From positions 248,001-312,000 of the forward strand of contig JBLWGC010000033.1 of NCBI GenBank assembly GCA_048772705.1: DNA of 64,000 nucleotides. Reading direction: 5' to 3'. Position 1 is the first letter of the stretch. Every line of letters starts with the position of its first letter. The stretch comes from Leidyana gryllorum EB-2025a. Taxonomy: Eukaryota > Apicomplexa. The notes under the pieces are model-generated. The model saw only the letters and a program-made list of their open reading frames with translations, had not been told where the DNA came from and ran no database searches. The position numbers and the translations under genes were made by a program. Positions 49,790-61,647 of this stretch are shown here, one piece after another.

Positions 49790-50547
49790 TCATGTGTTAG
49801 CCTCTTTGATTTTGGTATTGGAGAAGGCCACTGCTGACATGGCATCTGGCATTCGTTCGATGGCGAACTTATGCTGAGTCACAGTCATGATCGGTACACC
49901 CGGTATTTTCCGGATTCTCTGTTTGAGTTCCTTATCGGAGGTTGCGACGACGTAGCAGCGGTGGTCTTGAACGCGTTTGACGATGCAGTCATCAGCATAT
50001 GTCCCTTTATGATTACACGTCAATCGTACAATGCGTGGATCGTTAGCTATCCGCAATGCCAATCTGAACCGGTGTCCCATCTTCTCCAACTCCCCGATGA
50101 CGCAGTCTGTAATTGTGGGGATACACTTGGCCATGAGGCAATCCATCATTCCTTTGAAGATATCCGTTTTGTGCTGAATGGAGAAGTTGATAAAGTTGGT
50201 ATCCATAAGAACTCGGTAAGGGGGGCCCAACTTGGCGTTGTAGCTAAAGAAGAGCGACGAGGGCGCTTGCTCTCTGCAGAAAGGATGTCAGATTGAGCTT
50301 ATTTCCGGCTGACTTACACTTGAACAACGGTCCCTTCACCATTCAAACCTTCTTTCTTCTTCTTATAGTTGGGTAGGGGTTCTTTCCGCTTCTTTTTTCC
50401 TGCCTCTTCGAGCTGAGCTTTGAAGGAGACTTTACTGGAGATACAATGATGGCTGGCGTTTCCCTATCTAATCACTCACAGTCTGTCATCGTTCTTCTTT
50501 ATCCTTGCGGCCTTTTGGACCTTGCGAAGCTTCTTGGCCTTGCCCAT
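49790..50547 (-). CDS. FCF1: rRNA-processing endonuclease FCF1/UTP24 (PIN domain)
   Basis: FCF1/UTP24 is the SSU-processome nuclease that cuts pre-18S rRNA at sites A1 and A2. Exons (minus): 50547-50480, 50434-50318 and 50273-49790; introns 45 and 44 nt, giving 222 aa. The start MGKAKKLRKVQKAARIKK, the LFFSYNAKLGPPYRVLMDTN block, CIPTITDCVIGELEKMG, KGTYADDCIVKRV and IRKIPGVPIM are diagnostic. Acidic PIN residues (Asp in MDTN, Glu in GELE, Asp pair in ADD) are present. A ~25-residue tail after ERMPDAMS replaces the short end of most orthologues. Its start codon is 17 bp from that of the DNA glycosylase on the other strand. Confidence 0.96.
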
Positions 50548-50564
50548 TCTATGCTAAAATTTTA

Positions 50565-51527
50565 ATGCTTTCCGGGTGCCAAGTTCTTCCAGCCGACTTC
50601 TATGAGCATCAGTTAGATCCTGCAGAGGCTGCGCGTTCGTTGATTGGGAAGATAATTTGGACAGATCGGAACAATGAGTTAGTGGGGCTTCAGATATTGG
50701 AGACAGAAGGGTACGGTGCTGACGATGACGCTTGCCACGCCTTCTTGAAACGTCGTACGAAACGCACGGCTGTTTTCTACGAGTCGGGGGGAAAGCTGTA
50801 TATATATAAATGCTATGGCTGCCATTTCATGGTGAACGTCATTTTCGGTCCCGTGGACGAGCCAATCGCAGTGTTGATTCGAGCGGGAGCACCCGTCTAT
50901 AACGCAGACGTGATGATGGCGCGGCGGTTAGCAGCCTCCCGCAGCCCGAAAGCGGCAGAGAAAAAATGGTCGCTCACCGAGGTCGCCCGGGGGCCCGGTC
51001 TGGTGGCCATAGTGCTCAACCTGGAAGACGCTGACTATGGATGCGATCTAACCCATTTTGCCAAGTCGCGAGTGTGCATCACGGAACCTCTGTCGGCCAA
51101 GTCGATAATGTCGAGATTATCTCTGAATGCGCAGTGCTCCACGCCATCAACTGTGGCGCAGGAAGAAGAGAAGGATGAAAGCGCCCTGGAGGCAGGGGAG
51201 GCTGTGGACGTGTCAGGCTCCTCCTCCTTGTCGACTTGCTGCAGCAGCAGCGACATACATCTTGAGAGAATTTGTGAGTACGAGGGTGAGGGGGGTTGGG
51301 ATGTGGCGGAGACGGTGGCCGGATGGGAGATTGGTGTTAGTCCACGTATTGGTATAAGTGGTTCGGATGCGGGTCTGCCGTGGAGGTTTTATCTCGTTGG
51401 TCATAAGGGTGTGTCTAAAGGTCCGATGAGTTGGGAACCTGTAGAGCGTGGGAAGGCGAAGCGAAGAGCTAAGGAGATTGAGAAGACAAAGATCGATGTT
51501 GCCAAAAGGCCACGTAGTAAAGTTTGA
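50565..51527 (+). CDS. MPG: Alkyladenine (3-methyladenine) DNA glycosylase, AAG/MPG family
   Basis: This base-excision repair enzyme removes alkylated and deaminated purines. Starting at the ATG at 50565, it has 320 aa. Motifs: ARSLIGKIIWT, ILETEGYGADDDACHAF (catalytic Glu), TKRTAVFYESGGKLYIYKCY, FMVNVIFG, PIAVLIRAG, VARGPGLV and the closing SPRIGI...PWRFYLVGHKGVSK. Between the AKSIMSRL strand and the ending lies a ~60-residue acidic Ser-rich insert (EEEKDESALEAGEAVDVSGS, CCSSSD). A Lys/Arg-rich tail could direct it to the nucleus. An upstream in-frame extension from 50505 is rejected since it overlaps FCF1 coding sequence. Confidence 0.93.
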   Translation: MLSGCQVLPADFYEHQLDPAEAARSLIGKIIWTDRNNELVGLQILETEGYGADDDACHAFLKRRTKRTAVFYESGGKLYIYKCYGCHFMVNVIFGPVDEPIAVLIRAGAPVYNADVMMARRLAASRSPKAAEKKWSLTEVARGPGLVAIVLNLEDADYGCDLTHFAKSRVCITEPLSAKSIMSRLSLNAQCSTPSTVAQEEEKDESALEAGEAVDVSGSSSLSTCCSSSDIHLERICEYEGEGGWDVAETVAGWEIGVSPRIGISGSDAGLPWRFYLVGHKGVSKGPMSWEPVERGKAKRRAKEIEKTKIDVAKRPRSKV

Positions 51528-51532
51528 TTCTG

Positions 51533-54500
51533 TCAGTGTAATACGAGCGGTGTATAAAAATACTCTTGTGGCTCCAGATATACTGTTGTTGGCGGACTGA
51601 GAGTACTGATATTATCGCGCGGGAATAAATCTTGGTTTCGGTTCAAACCGCCTTTGATACTTTCCCTTAGTCCCGGAAAATGCCACTCTGGAGACTGCCA
51701 CATATCCTGAGGAACACGAACTTGTTGATGAGCGGGATGGACTCGCATCCGCCGGCCAGCGGTCTGCTGGAACCCGCGCTCCATTGCAATCATTTGTACG
51801 CCTCCTTTCATTATCCCACGGAGCGCAGGATCCATTATCCCCACCGAACAGAAAGCTTGGACTGGTTGATTGCCCGTAGTCATCATCGGTGGGATCCACA
51901 CAGACTTGAAAGTCTCCTTCTTATCCTTTGGATTTCGTTTGCTGCGCCTCTTAACGGCATCCGAGGCAGACGAAACTGCAGATGACAGAGAGGACACTGT
52001 TGCCGACTCGGTTCCACTCGCAGAATCCCCTGATTTAACTGTCACCTCCTTCTTACCGCTGCCTTTCGGGGTTGTACCACTCTCATCGTCATCACGACGA
52101 TTCACAGGCGCAGCAGGGCGACTTTCAGTCAATTTTGGCACAGAATCTGTCAAACTCGAAGATGAAGAACTTCGCCGCCGTCCGTGCGATACTTTGGAGG
52201 AAGCAATGCTCGGTCGTTTCGACCCTCCCGCTACACTTCCACCCGTCGGCCGAGTCGGCCGCAGAGCCGGAGCCCTTCCGTCAGCAGAATTAAAGGCACT
52301 ACCTTGAAGGTCTGAGTGACCACCATAACCACTTGGCCGCCGTGATGACCCCTTCCGGTCGTCATATCTGCTGCCTCCACCGTACTGTTGTCCTGACCCG
52401 CCGCTGTGATCTCCGCCACCCATATTGTACGAGGCCGAAGGTGGCTGGTATTTTCCGCCATTATACATCCCCTGGATATAAGTCGGGCTCTCGCTGTGAT
52501 GCGAACTCCCATAGTGTGACCCTCGCCGAGACCCATTGTTGCTCTCTCTATTCATATTGTTGACCATTCCACCATATCGCCCTTCATTGGTCTGCTGTCC
52601 ATTGTATCTCGAACTGTTCTCATATCCACTACTGTGACGACTCTGAGGTCCGCGCCTCGATCCTGCTCGAGACCCTCCCGCATAACGACTTCCCTCGCCG
52701 CCACCGCCTCCGTAACGACTTCCCTCGCCGCCACCGCCTCCGTAACGACTTCCCTCGCCACCACCGCCTCCATAGCGGGAGCCTCCGCCCCCACCGTACC
52801 CAGACGCTTCTTTCAAGCCATACGGTGCACTGTCTCCCGTGTCCTCATACCGATGTGCCATTGTCTCCTTGTGGATTTGCCCTGCGCCACCTCCATATCG
52901 GCTCGACTCCGGGCCGAATTGGGAACTCGTTGGCTCAGTGTTCTCACCATATCGAGAACCACCGAACCGTGACCCTCGTCGAGACCCTTCCTTGGCAGCA
53001 CCAGGGGGTGGGAACTCGTTGGGCCGCATATTGTAGCGAGGCGAACTGTCAACAGGTGAGTCCGGAACATAGCGATGCGGGTCGGGACTCGGACTCGGAC
53101 TCGCAGCGGCATAATGACCCATTCCTACCCCGCATCCAGTGTAGTTGGACTGCACTATGGGGTGATGTTTGACAGTCGGTTGTGCGTCATAGGGCGCCAC
53201 GCCGTCTGAAGGGGATCCGTCATGCTGAGCCTCATGACGGAGATAGCTCGGCATATAACTCCCATGGCTCTCATGTCTGCTGGCAGGTCTCGATGACGCC
53301 ATGCTGCGTCGGTCTTCTTCATGAACCACACCTCTGCTGCCTCTTCGACTCCCAGCTCGACTTCCCACCCTGCTTCCTTCTGACTTGCGCTCCAAATAGG
53401 ATGTCGGATAACAATTAACAGGCGATTCAAGGCTACTTCGTTCACCACTCGATTTGCGATTGCTGGCAGGCGAGGGGACAACAAGATGGTGATGATGAGA
53501 GGAAGCAACACTTGATCGATGAGACGGTCGATAGGCCGCAGATTCTTCGGCTGACATTATTTCCAAGCGCGACGACTGCATTTCGTCTGGAGGAAGCTGG
53601 TAAGACACGCGTCTCTGGCTGGCCCCTGATCGCACACGTGTGTGCCCATTCTGAGGTGTTTGGCGATATTCCTCATACTCATCATCCGAGTCTGGCATTT
53701 CGCGCTGACTCTTAGACGCTGATGAGCGTCTGTCGGGAAAGGCTCCACGCAGATTGCTGTTAACCGAGCTACGGCGGCGTTTGCCAATGGTCGTTCCAGC
53801 GAAGGGGCCAGTGGTCTGGACACTCTGTTGAGACTCGCTGTGAGCCAGGACTTGTGGGAAGGAGACCCGGCGATCTCGAGTGGGGGACGGCGTGTTGTCA
53901 CTGAATTTCGCTTGTTGAGGAGCCCCGTAAGTGGGCGAGATGGATGAAGTGGCTGATCGTTTGTCAAGCTCACGGCCGCTCCGAGGGGAGCCGCCAATAC
54001 CGGAAGAGGAAGTCGGACTTCTCGGGACGGCGAAGCGCGCAGCAGGTGAAGGCTGATAGGCCTCCGACATGGGCACTTGATTCGACTCCGGGACAGAGGG
54101 GGCATAGGAATCGACACTCATGATGTTGTTACTGAGAGAGTTGAGAGGGGGAGCATACGAGTCCAGGACGACGAGGTGATTGTGGGAAGGTGACGGAGAG
54201 TCGGGTATGGCGGCGGACTCTTCGGATGATGAGGAATCGGATATGCGCTGAGACTTTCGAGAAGGAGCTCTGTGGAGCGCCGATGGAGGGGAAGCCATAT
54301 ATGTAGAATGAGGGCCTCCTGTGGGGATGGGAGGGCTGGATATGTCGAATATCTGTGGAGCAATTTTGGGAGTGACGTCTCCGTGTAGAGCGCGCGCCAG
54401 AGGTGAGGGGGCCAGAAATGGTGGTCGAGACGAATATGATTCGTCTCTGTGTAGATTATGGGGGGTGGAGAGACCATCGGAGTCCTCAGGTCCGACTAAT

Positions 54501-56417
54501 CGGGGTGGTAAGGTGGAGGGGAGGCCAATTCTTTGGTTCATCTCCGCTTCGGTGATAGGAGCGTGGGAGGAGCTCGAATGTCCTCGGTCCTGGCATCCCA
54601 TTGGCATGAGTCCCGAGCCTTGGGACGACGGGGAGCCTTGGCCCAGTTGACCCATAGCGACAATACCATGGCTCAGATTACTGGAACCAGCCGAGAGCAT
54701 TTGCTGCGCCAGCAATCCCGGAGAGTGTGTTTGGACGAAATGATTGGAGATCATAGAGTCTTGTTGGTTCAAAGCCCGCACCACGTTATGCGACAAAGGA
54801 CTTAGCGATTTTTGGACGTGGGCGATCAACAGGGTGCCGGGGAGCGGGGAGGTTGCGAAAGGCGTTAGTGAATCCCCCACTCCGGACTCCTCCAGGGTTC
54901 CGTAGCTGGGAACTCGGGCCGGTGGCAAGCCATATGGAGGCTCGAGAGTGCCAGCCACGGACCGGGAACCGGAGTGTCGGCGGGCGGCAGAAGCAACAGA
55001 GTCGTCCAGGGATCCGGCCGAAGCCGTAAGGGCGTGACGGCCGTGCGGCGGCGGTTTGAGCCTGGTGGGATAGAAAGATTTTGAGATGACAGAGAGCAAA
55101 ACGCGTCGTGTGTGCTTACATTGCTTCCGACTGGATGAGAGCGCTCAGCCCCGTGGCACTGATACCGCTCGGTTGAGTGTCCAACTGAGGGGCGAGCAGT
55201 GCATTGTCGTATTCCTCCTCAGCAGCGACAACAAGGTTCGCTGGAGGGAGTCTGGCGGGTGGAAGCGCGCTGGGAGACTCAGCATTGTTGAAGGGCGATC
55301 CGGCCAAACTGTGAGCGCCAGCCGCGTAGGGGGAGCCCCCAGCGACATAGGAGCTGCCAGCGGCCGACGATGCCGACTCCAGCAACACCGGATGGGGCGG
55401 ACTGGGCGCAATTAGTGTGGGAATGGCAGTCGCTGGTGAACCTGCTGCTCCACCACCACCCGCTGAATACGGTGACGACGGCGGCGGATTGTGTATGAAT
55501 TCGTTGGCAGCAGTATAAGTACTGCTGCCTGTGAGAGACGAGGGGGCTGTGAGGCCCAATGGCGATACTGTTGCGACAGGCGAGTGGATCGCAGGCACAT
55601 CGGGTACCGCGGAAGGTGACCTTCCAGTTGGACCCGATCCACCAGGTGAATATGAGGTGCTAATGGGTTCCGAACTGGAGAAGGGCGTTCCTTCTCGGCT
55701 GTCATTCATTGCTGCCGCGGGAATTTCATTCGAAGCACTACTGATCGATGATGAAGTAGTGTCGGTGTGCTGTTGCGGCACACCGGAGAGATCGACAGGA
55801 GGCACAATTGGAGGAGACATATGGTCGTTGGGCGCCCCCGGATGTAAAATTCGCGTCTCGATGGTATTTCTATGCATTGGTTGATAGCTTCGATGGGAAG
55901 AGGAGGCTGGGTACAGACTGGAAGGCGCGTGGTCATCATCAGCAATAATGCTGCCAGAAGTTGTGGAGTCAGGAACGATTGTGTTATTGTGCATTTGATC
56001 AAATCGAGCATCACTCATGAGCGACTCGCTCCCGGCCTCTGCCGAAGTATCAACACCGAGCAGATTGGCATCCAAAGAGCTGTTCTCAGCATAAAGATTC
56101 GCAGCTGTTTGACGCATATCTCCATGCGGTGGAGCAGAGGAAGGGACAGCAAAGTTCATATATTCGTCAGTAGGGTCAACGGTATACGAGTCAGGCGTCG
56201 CGCCGTCATAATTATCAGGAAAGTCAGCCATAACAGCCACCGTCACGGGAGGATCCCTTGCGACAACATTGTCGACCTATCTCTCGTATGGAAATAATCG
56301 CCATTACTTATATGCGCTTACGGCCGGCGGGTCCTCTGCAATGTCAGGGGTGTGATGAGCCTGCCAGTCGTGAGTCGGTCCAGGCTGACATTCCCGCGTG
56401 CTCCTGTCTGAACTCAT
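51533..56417 (-). CDS. Very large Ser/Gly/Arg-rich low-complexity protein
   Basis: Exons (minus): 56417-56322, 56276-55120 and 55061-51533; introns 45 and 58 nt, both in frame, giving 1593 aa. Start MSSDRSTRECQPGPTHDWQA. Most of the protein is Ser/Pro/Gly/Arg/Tyr-rich and predicted disordered, with GSRYGGGGGE repeats around residues 1175-1215 and many SR/RS pairs. The last ~110 residues look ordered and hydrophobic (FKSVWIPPMMTTGNQPVQAF, PEWHFPGLRESIKGG). I recognise no domain; composition recalls RNA-granule or alveolate cortical proteins. Its stop lies 5 bp past the end of the convergent glycosylase gene, and its start is 29 bp from the divergent gene at 56447. Confidence 0.75.
52681..52770. 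repeat. 30-bp tandem repeat, three copies
   Basis: Three copies of CGTAACGACTTCCCTCGCCG followed by CCACCGCCTC (first and last copies with one or two changes) encode ten-residue EGSRYGGGGG-type units of the large Ser/Gly-rich protein. Confidence 0.85.
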
Positions 56418-56446
56418 CCAAAAAGTAGCAAAAAAATATATGGGCT

Positions 56447-57049
56447 ATGCGACCTCCATCAATCCGCAAGTTTGATCATCACCAATCTTATGATTTAGCC
56501 GCTGTCGCCTTCGCTCTCATCCCTCCACCTCGCCTCTTCCCCGTCGCAGCCGATAATAAAGCCAAACCGAATGACGATGACGACACTATCCATCAATTCC
56601 AATTTGATCCTTATACGGGACAGATTGCCTTGACCAAGGATAAGACCATCAAAGTCAAGATCAGCACGCCAACGCACTACCTGGGACCCGTCGGCTTCCA
56701 TCCAGCCAATGCGGGTCAACCAGGGATGTGGATGGGGGCTGGTATGGGAGGAGGCATGGGAATGGGTATGCAGATGGGCATGAACATGGGAGGTTTTCCC
56801 ATGGCCAGGGCTCCAGCCCGTCAAATGCCGATGGGCGGCGGTGTCAATCGCCATGGGAACAATTATTTTCAGGTCCAAAACAACGGAGCACCAGTGGCTC
56901 AACAGTTACCCGCACAAGCACCTCAAGTCGGAAGTCCGGCCTATAAAGCAGATCTGGCCGAGCTAGTCCTGCTGATGAACATTGAATCAGCAGCCCAGAG
57001 GAAAAAGCTGCTGCAGGACATACGCAGAGTGGATCAGATTGGTAGATAA
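56447..57049 (+). CDS. Small Met/Gly-rich protein of unknown function
   Basis: One exon, 200 aa from the ATG at 56447 (MRPPSIRKFDHHQSYDLAAV). A ~95-residue N-terminal part with DTIHQFQFDPYTGQIALTKD looks like a short beta-rich domain. A Met/Gly run (GMGGGMGMGMQMGMNMGG) follows, then a Gln/Ala/Pro linker and a predicted helix (ADLAELVLLMNIESAAQRKK). No family recognised. It diverges from the 1593-aa gene by 29 bp. Confidence 0.6.
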   Translation: MRPPSIRKFDHHQSYDLAAVAFALIPPPRLFPVAADNKAKPNDDDDTIHQFQFDPYTGQIALTKDKTIKVKISTPTHYLGPVGFHPANAGQPGMWMGAGMGGGMGMGMQMGMNMGGFPMARAPARQMPMGGGVNRHGNNYFQVQNNGAPVAQQLPAQAPQVGSPAYKADLAELVLLMNIESAAQRKKLLQDIRRVDQIGR

Positions 57050-57282
57050 CGCTGAACCGTGCTGGTAGCAACATGTCCGCCCCTTAGACTGACTCATTGA
57101 TGTACTCAAGTTTGACATCTAGATCGTTTTTGAACGTTTTAGAAGATTCCCCCTGTTTCGTGCCGCCTTGCACAGTGGACTGAGCCGTCAGCATATATAA
57201 AGTTACATACATCCAGAAAGTTAGTGCTCGATGTGTGCGCCGGCCAGTCGGCCGCACACACGCACGCACAGAGGCAACAGTA

Positions 57283-57818
57283 TTACTGTGGCTGTTGCTG
57301 TTGGGGAGGAGGTAAACTGGTGGGCGCCGCACTCATGTTCGTACAAAGCCGCTTGAGCTGATCCATGAAGCCTTGTACGTCATTGGGAGCGAGTCCCAAA
57401 GCAACACACGCAGCCTGGGTGGGCGATTGTGCGGGAGGGCGAAAAAAAAGTTGAAACTTACTGTGGACCAATCCTCAAAGTCAGCAAAATGATGTTTGTC
57501 GATGAGGTTGGGGTGCGATGCGAGTTCTAATGCGGACTGCTTGTAGATCGCTTCATATCCCTCGAAAGTCTGAGGGGATTTGGTTGACTGAGGGATCGGA
57601 CTGATATCATTTACCATCTTTGTGAGGTCAATCGGGTAGATAGCAAGAAGCGGGTTTACTTCGAGCAGTTTCTCATACGACAGCGTCTGCGGCTCATCCT
57701 CAGCAGTTGCTACTTGCTGTTTTGCAGGTGGCGGCGGGGGAGGGGGAGGAGGCCTCAGTATCATTTTATGTCCATCAGCTGGCAATGAAAAATTAGGGTC
57801 CTTGATCAAAAAGTTCAT
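57283..57818 (-). CDS. Small protein with polyproline run, unknown function
   Basis: Exons 57818-57462 and 57414-57283 around a 47-nt intron (GTAAGT...CACCCAG) give 162 aa. A polyproline stretch of nine residues near position 23 is followed by a helical-looking region (SYEKLLEVNPLLAIYPIDLT, FADFEDWSTAACVALGLAPN, FMDQLKRLCTNM) and a Gln/Pro tail. The start ATG is only 9 bp after the stop of the upstream gene on the same strand. The 230 bp downstream hold no gene. Confidence 0.62.
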
Positions 57819-57827
57819 ATTCGTAAA

Positions 57828-60800
57828 TTAAGGCAAGCACTCGTCAGGGTGGTCGCAACACCAAGGGTTAAGGGCACAGGCGCTTAAAATAGACCTGTGA
57901 CCAACTCTATCGGCTAGACGCGTTTGGATCCGACCAATATATGTGGCTGTCTCGTTGATGGGTCTTAATAAAGTCGAGTTGATGGTTGCATCAAATTGAT
58001 CCTTGGCCAAGGTAACTCGGTCACCGAGTTGATTGACCCCTTCTCTCAACGGCGCCATTGTAGCGTTCCGTCGACTGAGTCGATCAGCCAAGATCTGATC
58101 TCGAGCTGTCAACTGTGTGGTCCTGGCATCCTCGATCGGGCCGATGGCAGTAGCCCCAGCCCGCTGGACCCCACTCAACACGGTACTCGTCATATTGCCA
58201 AGTTGTTCCCATCTCTATAACGATTCATCATCATAATATGGCATCCCAATTGTTATATCACTCACCTTCTCGAACTGATTGTACCCGAGATTTGGTACGG
58301 GCAATCCCAACGCTAAGGGGTTGCGACTCACCCCCGTGCGGTCTAAAATCCGGCCCAATATGCCTCCCCTCGGCTTTTCGTGCTCGTGTACTGGGGTGGC
58401 TGAGGGGTCTGCCAGTCTTGCGACCGGCTTGGGGGCAGATTCTCGATATTCGTCCTCGTCCTCGTCACCAACTTCAGCGTCGCTGTCTTCTCCGACCTCC
58501 TCCACTTGGAAACCACTCATCTGTGGTCCGTCTGCCACATACAGTGAAGCCGCGGCTTGACGGACTCCAAAGTTGGATGAGGTTGTTGCTCGAGGCACAG
58601 CCCCAGTGGCGAGATAATCCGCACTCATCCAGGAGAATTCCCCATCTCCAGTCGGTCGGCGTGCCGGTGGACGTCGTGGGATCAAACGAATTGGCTCTTC
58701 GTAGTTGTTGATAATAAGTGGTCGGGCCCAAGCTGGAGTCACAGGTGTCAGAACTCTTCCCACCACATTCTCTGCCACACCCGCTAAACCGGGACCCTGC
58801 GGTCCAAAGACTCCCCAGATTGGACCCGGAAAGATAGGCGGTGGTGGACCATCAAACTGTTCTGGTTGTAATAAATCTTGGAACGCTTCGCGGTTGTCAT
58901 CTGCCACACGGAGTTTCAGACGCACCAAATCACGCAGCACCGCCACCCACCAGGGGCTGCTCGTTTGACTGAGCATCGCGGTGACAGCTGTGACCAAATT
59001 GTCCACAACACCTCCGGCAATCGACAACAAACCCGAACCCGGAAAGATCCGACTGAGCAGCCCGCCCACCCCAGTTATGGGTGCGGCAGAAGCAGCCACA
59101 GCAGCGTTGGCACCTGCGGCCCCACCCGCCAGTGCGCCGATGAGGTCCTGTAACAGCAATGCTGCCCCAGCACCGCCAGTACCGTTTGCCACTGAACTAA
59201 TCAAACTGCTCAGACCACCCAAGCCCCCTCCGCCGTTGTTCACGACAATGGGTGCGATCCCAGGATACGGTTGATGGCTTCCAATGTCAATATGATTCAC
59301 TGTCCCGCTCACACCACCGCCCCACCAATCCCCGTTAACCCACGGAGGACTCCACGGCCCTGTTCCATTGCCCCACGGCCACGTTCCATTGCCCCACGGC
59401 CACGTACCGTTCCCTCCTGGCCACGTTCCATTCCCCCCCAACCACGGCGGCAGAGGCATTGTGCCATTTCCACCAGCATCATGCCATCCTCCGAGCCAAC
59501 CAATGAATAGGGGAAGCCAAGGCCAGCCTCCTCCCCAGCCTCCTCCCCAGCCTCCAAGTCCGCCTCCCCAGCCTCCCAGGCCTCCACCCCATTCACCCGG
59601 ACCACCTCCCCAGCCGCCGCCTCCCCAGCCACCAGAGCCTCCACCCCAGCCTCCACCCCAACCTCCAAGGCCACCGCCCCAGCCTCCCAGGCCTCCACCC
59701 CAGCCACCAGCACCTCCACCTCCGCCGTTCCATCTTCCCGGCCAGCCTCCTCCGTATCCGCCCGCTCCATATCCGAGCGGCCAGTTTCCGGTGAAGGGTC
59801 CGGCGTAGGTAGGATAGGTGCTGCCTCCACCGTAGGTACCATCGCGGTCAGGACCGATGCCACCAGTGTAACCCGGTCCCATACCGCCGTAGCCTCCGTG
59901 CCAGGCTCCACTGGACCAGCCAGTAGGCACTGTCCCGGGCACAGCATCTATGGGGGCTCCACCACTAACGTCACCTACGACAGCTGCTTGCTCTTCCTGG
60001 TACCCGTTCTCAGCCGCCTCCATCAGTAGAAGGGGGAAGAGGGCGCCATAGTGTTTGCCCAGCCAGGCGTCGATGGTACTGTTACTCGCTGTCAAATTGC
60101 CAACTGGCAATTTGATCCGAGAAGCCGGTCTCGCAGCGGTTGTGCTAGACGAGTTTGATTGGTTCGCAGGGGGAAAGTAAGTGTCCCATATGGAAGTGAG
60201 CGTTTTGTTGTCTCCAGCGCGATCGGTCGGAGGGAACCACGGCTTCGAGGCCAACCACATCTTCAAAAGAACAGCGGGAGGCAACGGCACCGTCGGATCA
60301 CCGGCAATCGATCTTTGTACCATCAGCATCTTCTGGGCCCAGGGCCTCGCTGTATAGGGATGATTCGCCCAGAACCGATCAAGCAGACGGGCTCCAGGGA
60401 TTCCAGCAGCCGCAGCATACCGTAAAGTCAGACTGCGCCACCTCTCATCCAAATCTATACGCGAGATAGGACCATTCGAAAACACCGCCTCCCGGATCAT
60501 CGGAAGGGGACGTCGTACCTGAAACTCCAACAAACGGATAAGGTCTTCTGGGTCTCTGTACACCGTCTCAAACTGGTTCACTGGTGCTTTCTGAAACATC
60601 TGCGGCGACGGCGGTATCATCCAGGGTGGGGGAGGGGAGAAAGGCATATAAGGTACAAAGCTATCCACAAACTCTCGCGCTTGCCCGATCAAGTCGACCT
60701 CCTCACTCTCGGACTCCTCTTGGGAGTCCTCAATGTCGTCATTCTCATTCATTGGATTCGTCAAAGCAATAGATTGGGCGGATGCCCTGTCGTGAACAAT

Positions 60801-61541
60801 CTCCTCGTCATCGGGGAGGACTACAAAAACATCATCGTGTGATAGTGGAGCGATACGGCGAAGATGATGGGCTGCCAACCAAGCCTGCTTCTTCTGCAAT
60901 TCCTGGCGCTCCTGCGCATCTGCAACCTGATCCAAAACTTCCTGATCAATCACCACAGCGTCGTCCTCCAACGGATTCATCAGCGTTACTTTAGGTACTC
61001 GCACTTGAGACAATAAGGTCACACTAGCTGGAATTTTATCTAACAGCTTATCCTTCACTTTATCTTTCATTATTTTCCTCTGAGCTTGCCGTACACGGGA
61101 GAAGGTACTGTTCACCGGAGGAATGTACTCAGACATCAAATGCAATGCTTCTCGCTGCCATAACGGCATCGTATTCAGCAAATCAGAAAAGTCGTTCACA
61201 GGCCCTATACCCGATGTCTGACCCAGCTCATCGGTGATAAAAGGTATCAACGAACTCCCTTTCGACGCATGACGTACAGAGACCAGCTCAGGATGACGAA
61301 TGTCGTCCATCTCGCGACGCCGGAACGGATTAGGAGGCAGATCTGCCAACTCCTGCGTCAAAGACGTCCCAGACTCCTTCCGCATCTCCTCCTCTATCAA
61401 GTACAGAGCCTCCAGAAGCAACAGCTCCTCAAGATCTTCGTGTAACTCATTAACAGCCCCCACATGATCTTCATTTGATAAAAAATCAGTCGCAGCATAC
61501 GCCACAAGGCCCCAAAAGGTGAGACGCCAGACGTACATCAT
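57828..61541 (-). CDS. Secreted protein with Trp/Gly-rich insert; paralogue of the next gene upstream
   Basis: Exons 61541-58266 and 58214-57828 with a 51-nt intron (GTGAGT...GTTATAG) give 1220 aa; the join is phase 0. A signal peptide (MMYVWRLTFWGLVAYAATDF) leads an acidic helical region. Then comes a block shared with the gene at 61648: WRSLTLRYAAAAGIPGARLL ... PWAQKMLMVQRSIAGD ... MWLASKPWFPP. A long GGWGGG/GYGG-rich insert lies around residues 560-740 and is followed by a second shared segment (SSPWWVAVLRDLVRLKLR). The last exon encodes a helical region (TLAKDQFDATINSTLLRPIN) and a Cys cluster (NPWCCDHPDECLP). Function unknown. Confidence 0.75.
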
Positions 61542-61647
61542 AAACTGCTTTGCCTCCGATCAACGGATGACGATGTTTGTCTCAACTTGTCTGGACACAA
61601 ATACAACCTTAACAAATTGCGAGCAATCACAAACTGGGCTAACTTCA

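Noticed and set aside
51533-56417. Mobile element or structural phage-like protein reading of the repeat-rich 1593-aa gene
   Set aside because: No transposase, integrase or reverse-transcriptase motif and no terminal repeats were seen; it has ordinary spliceosomal introns.
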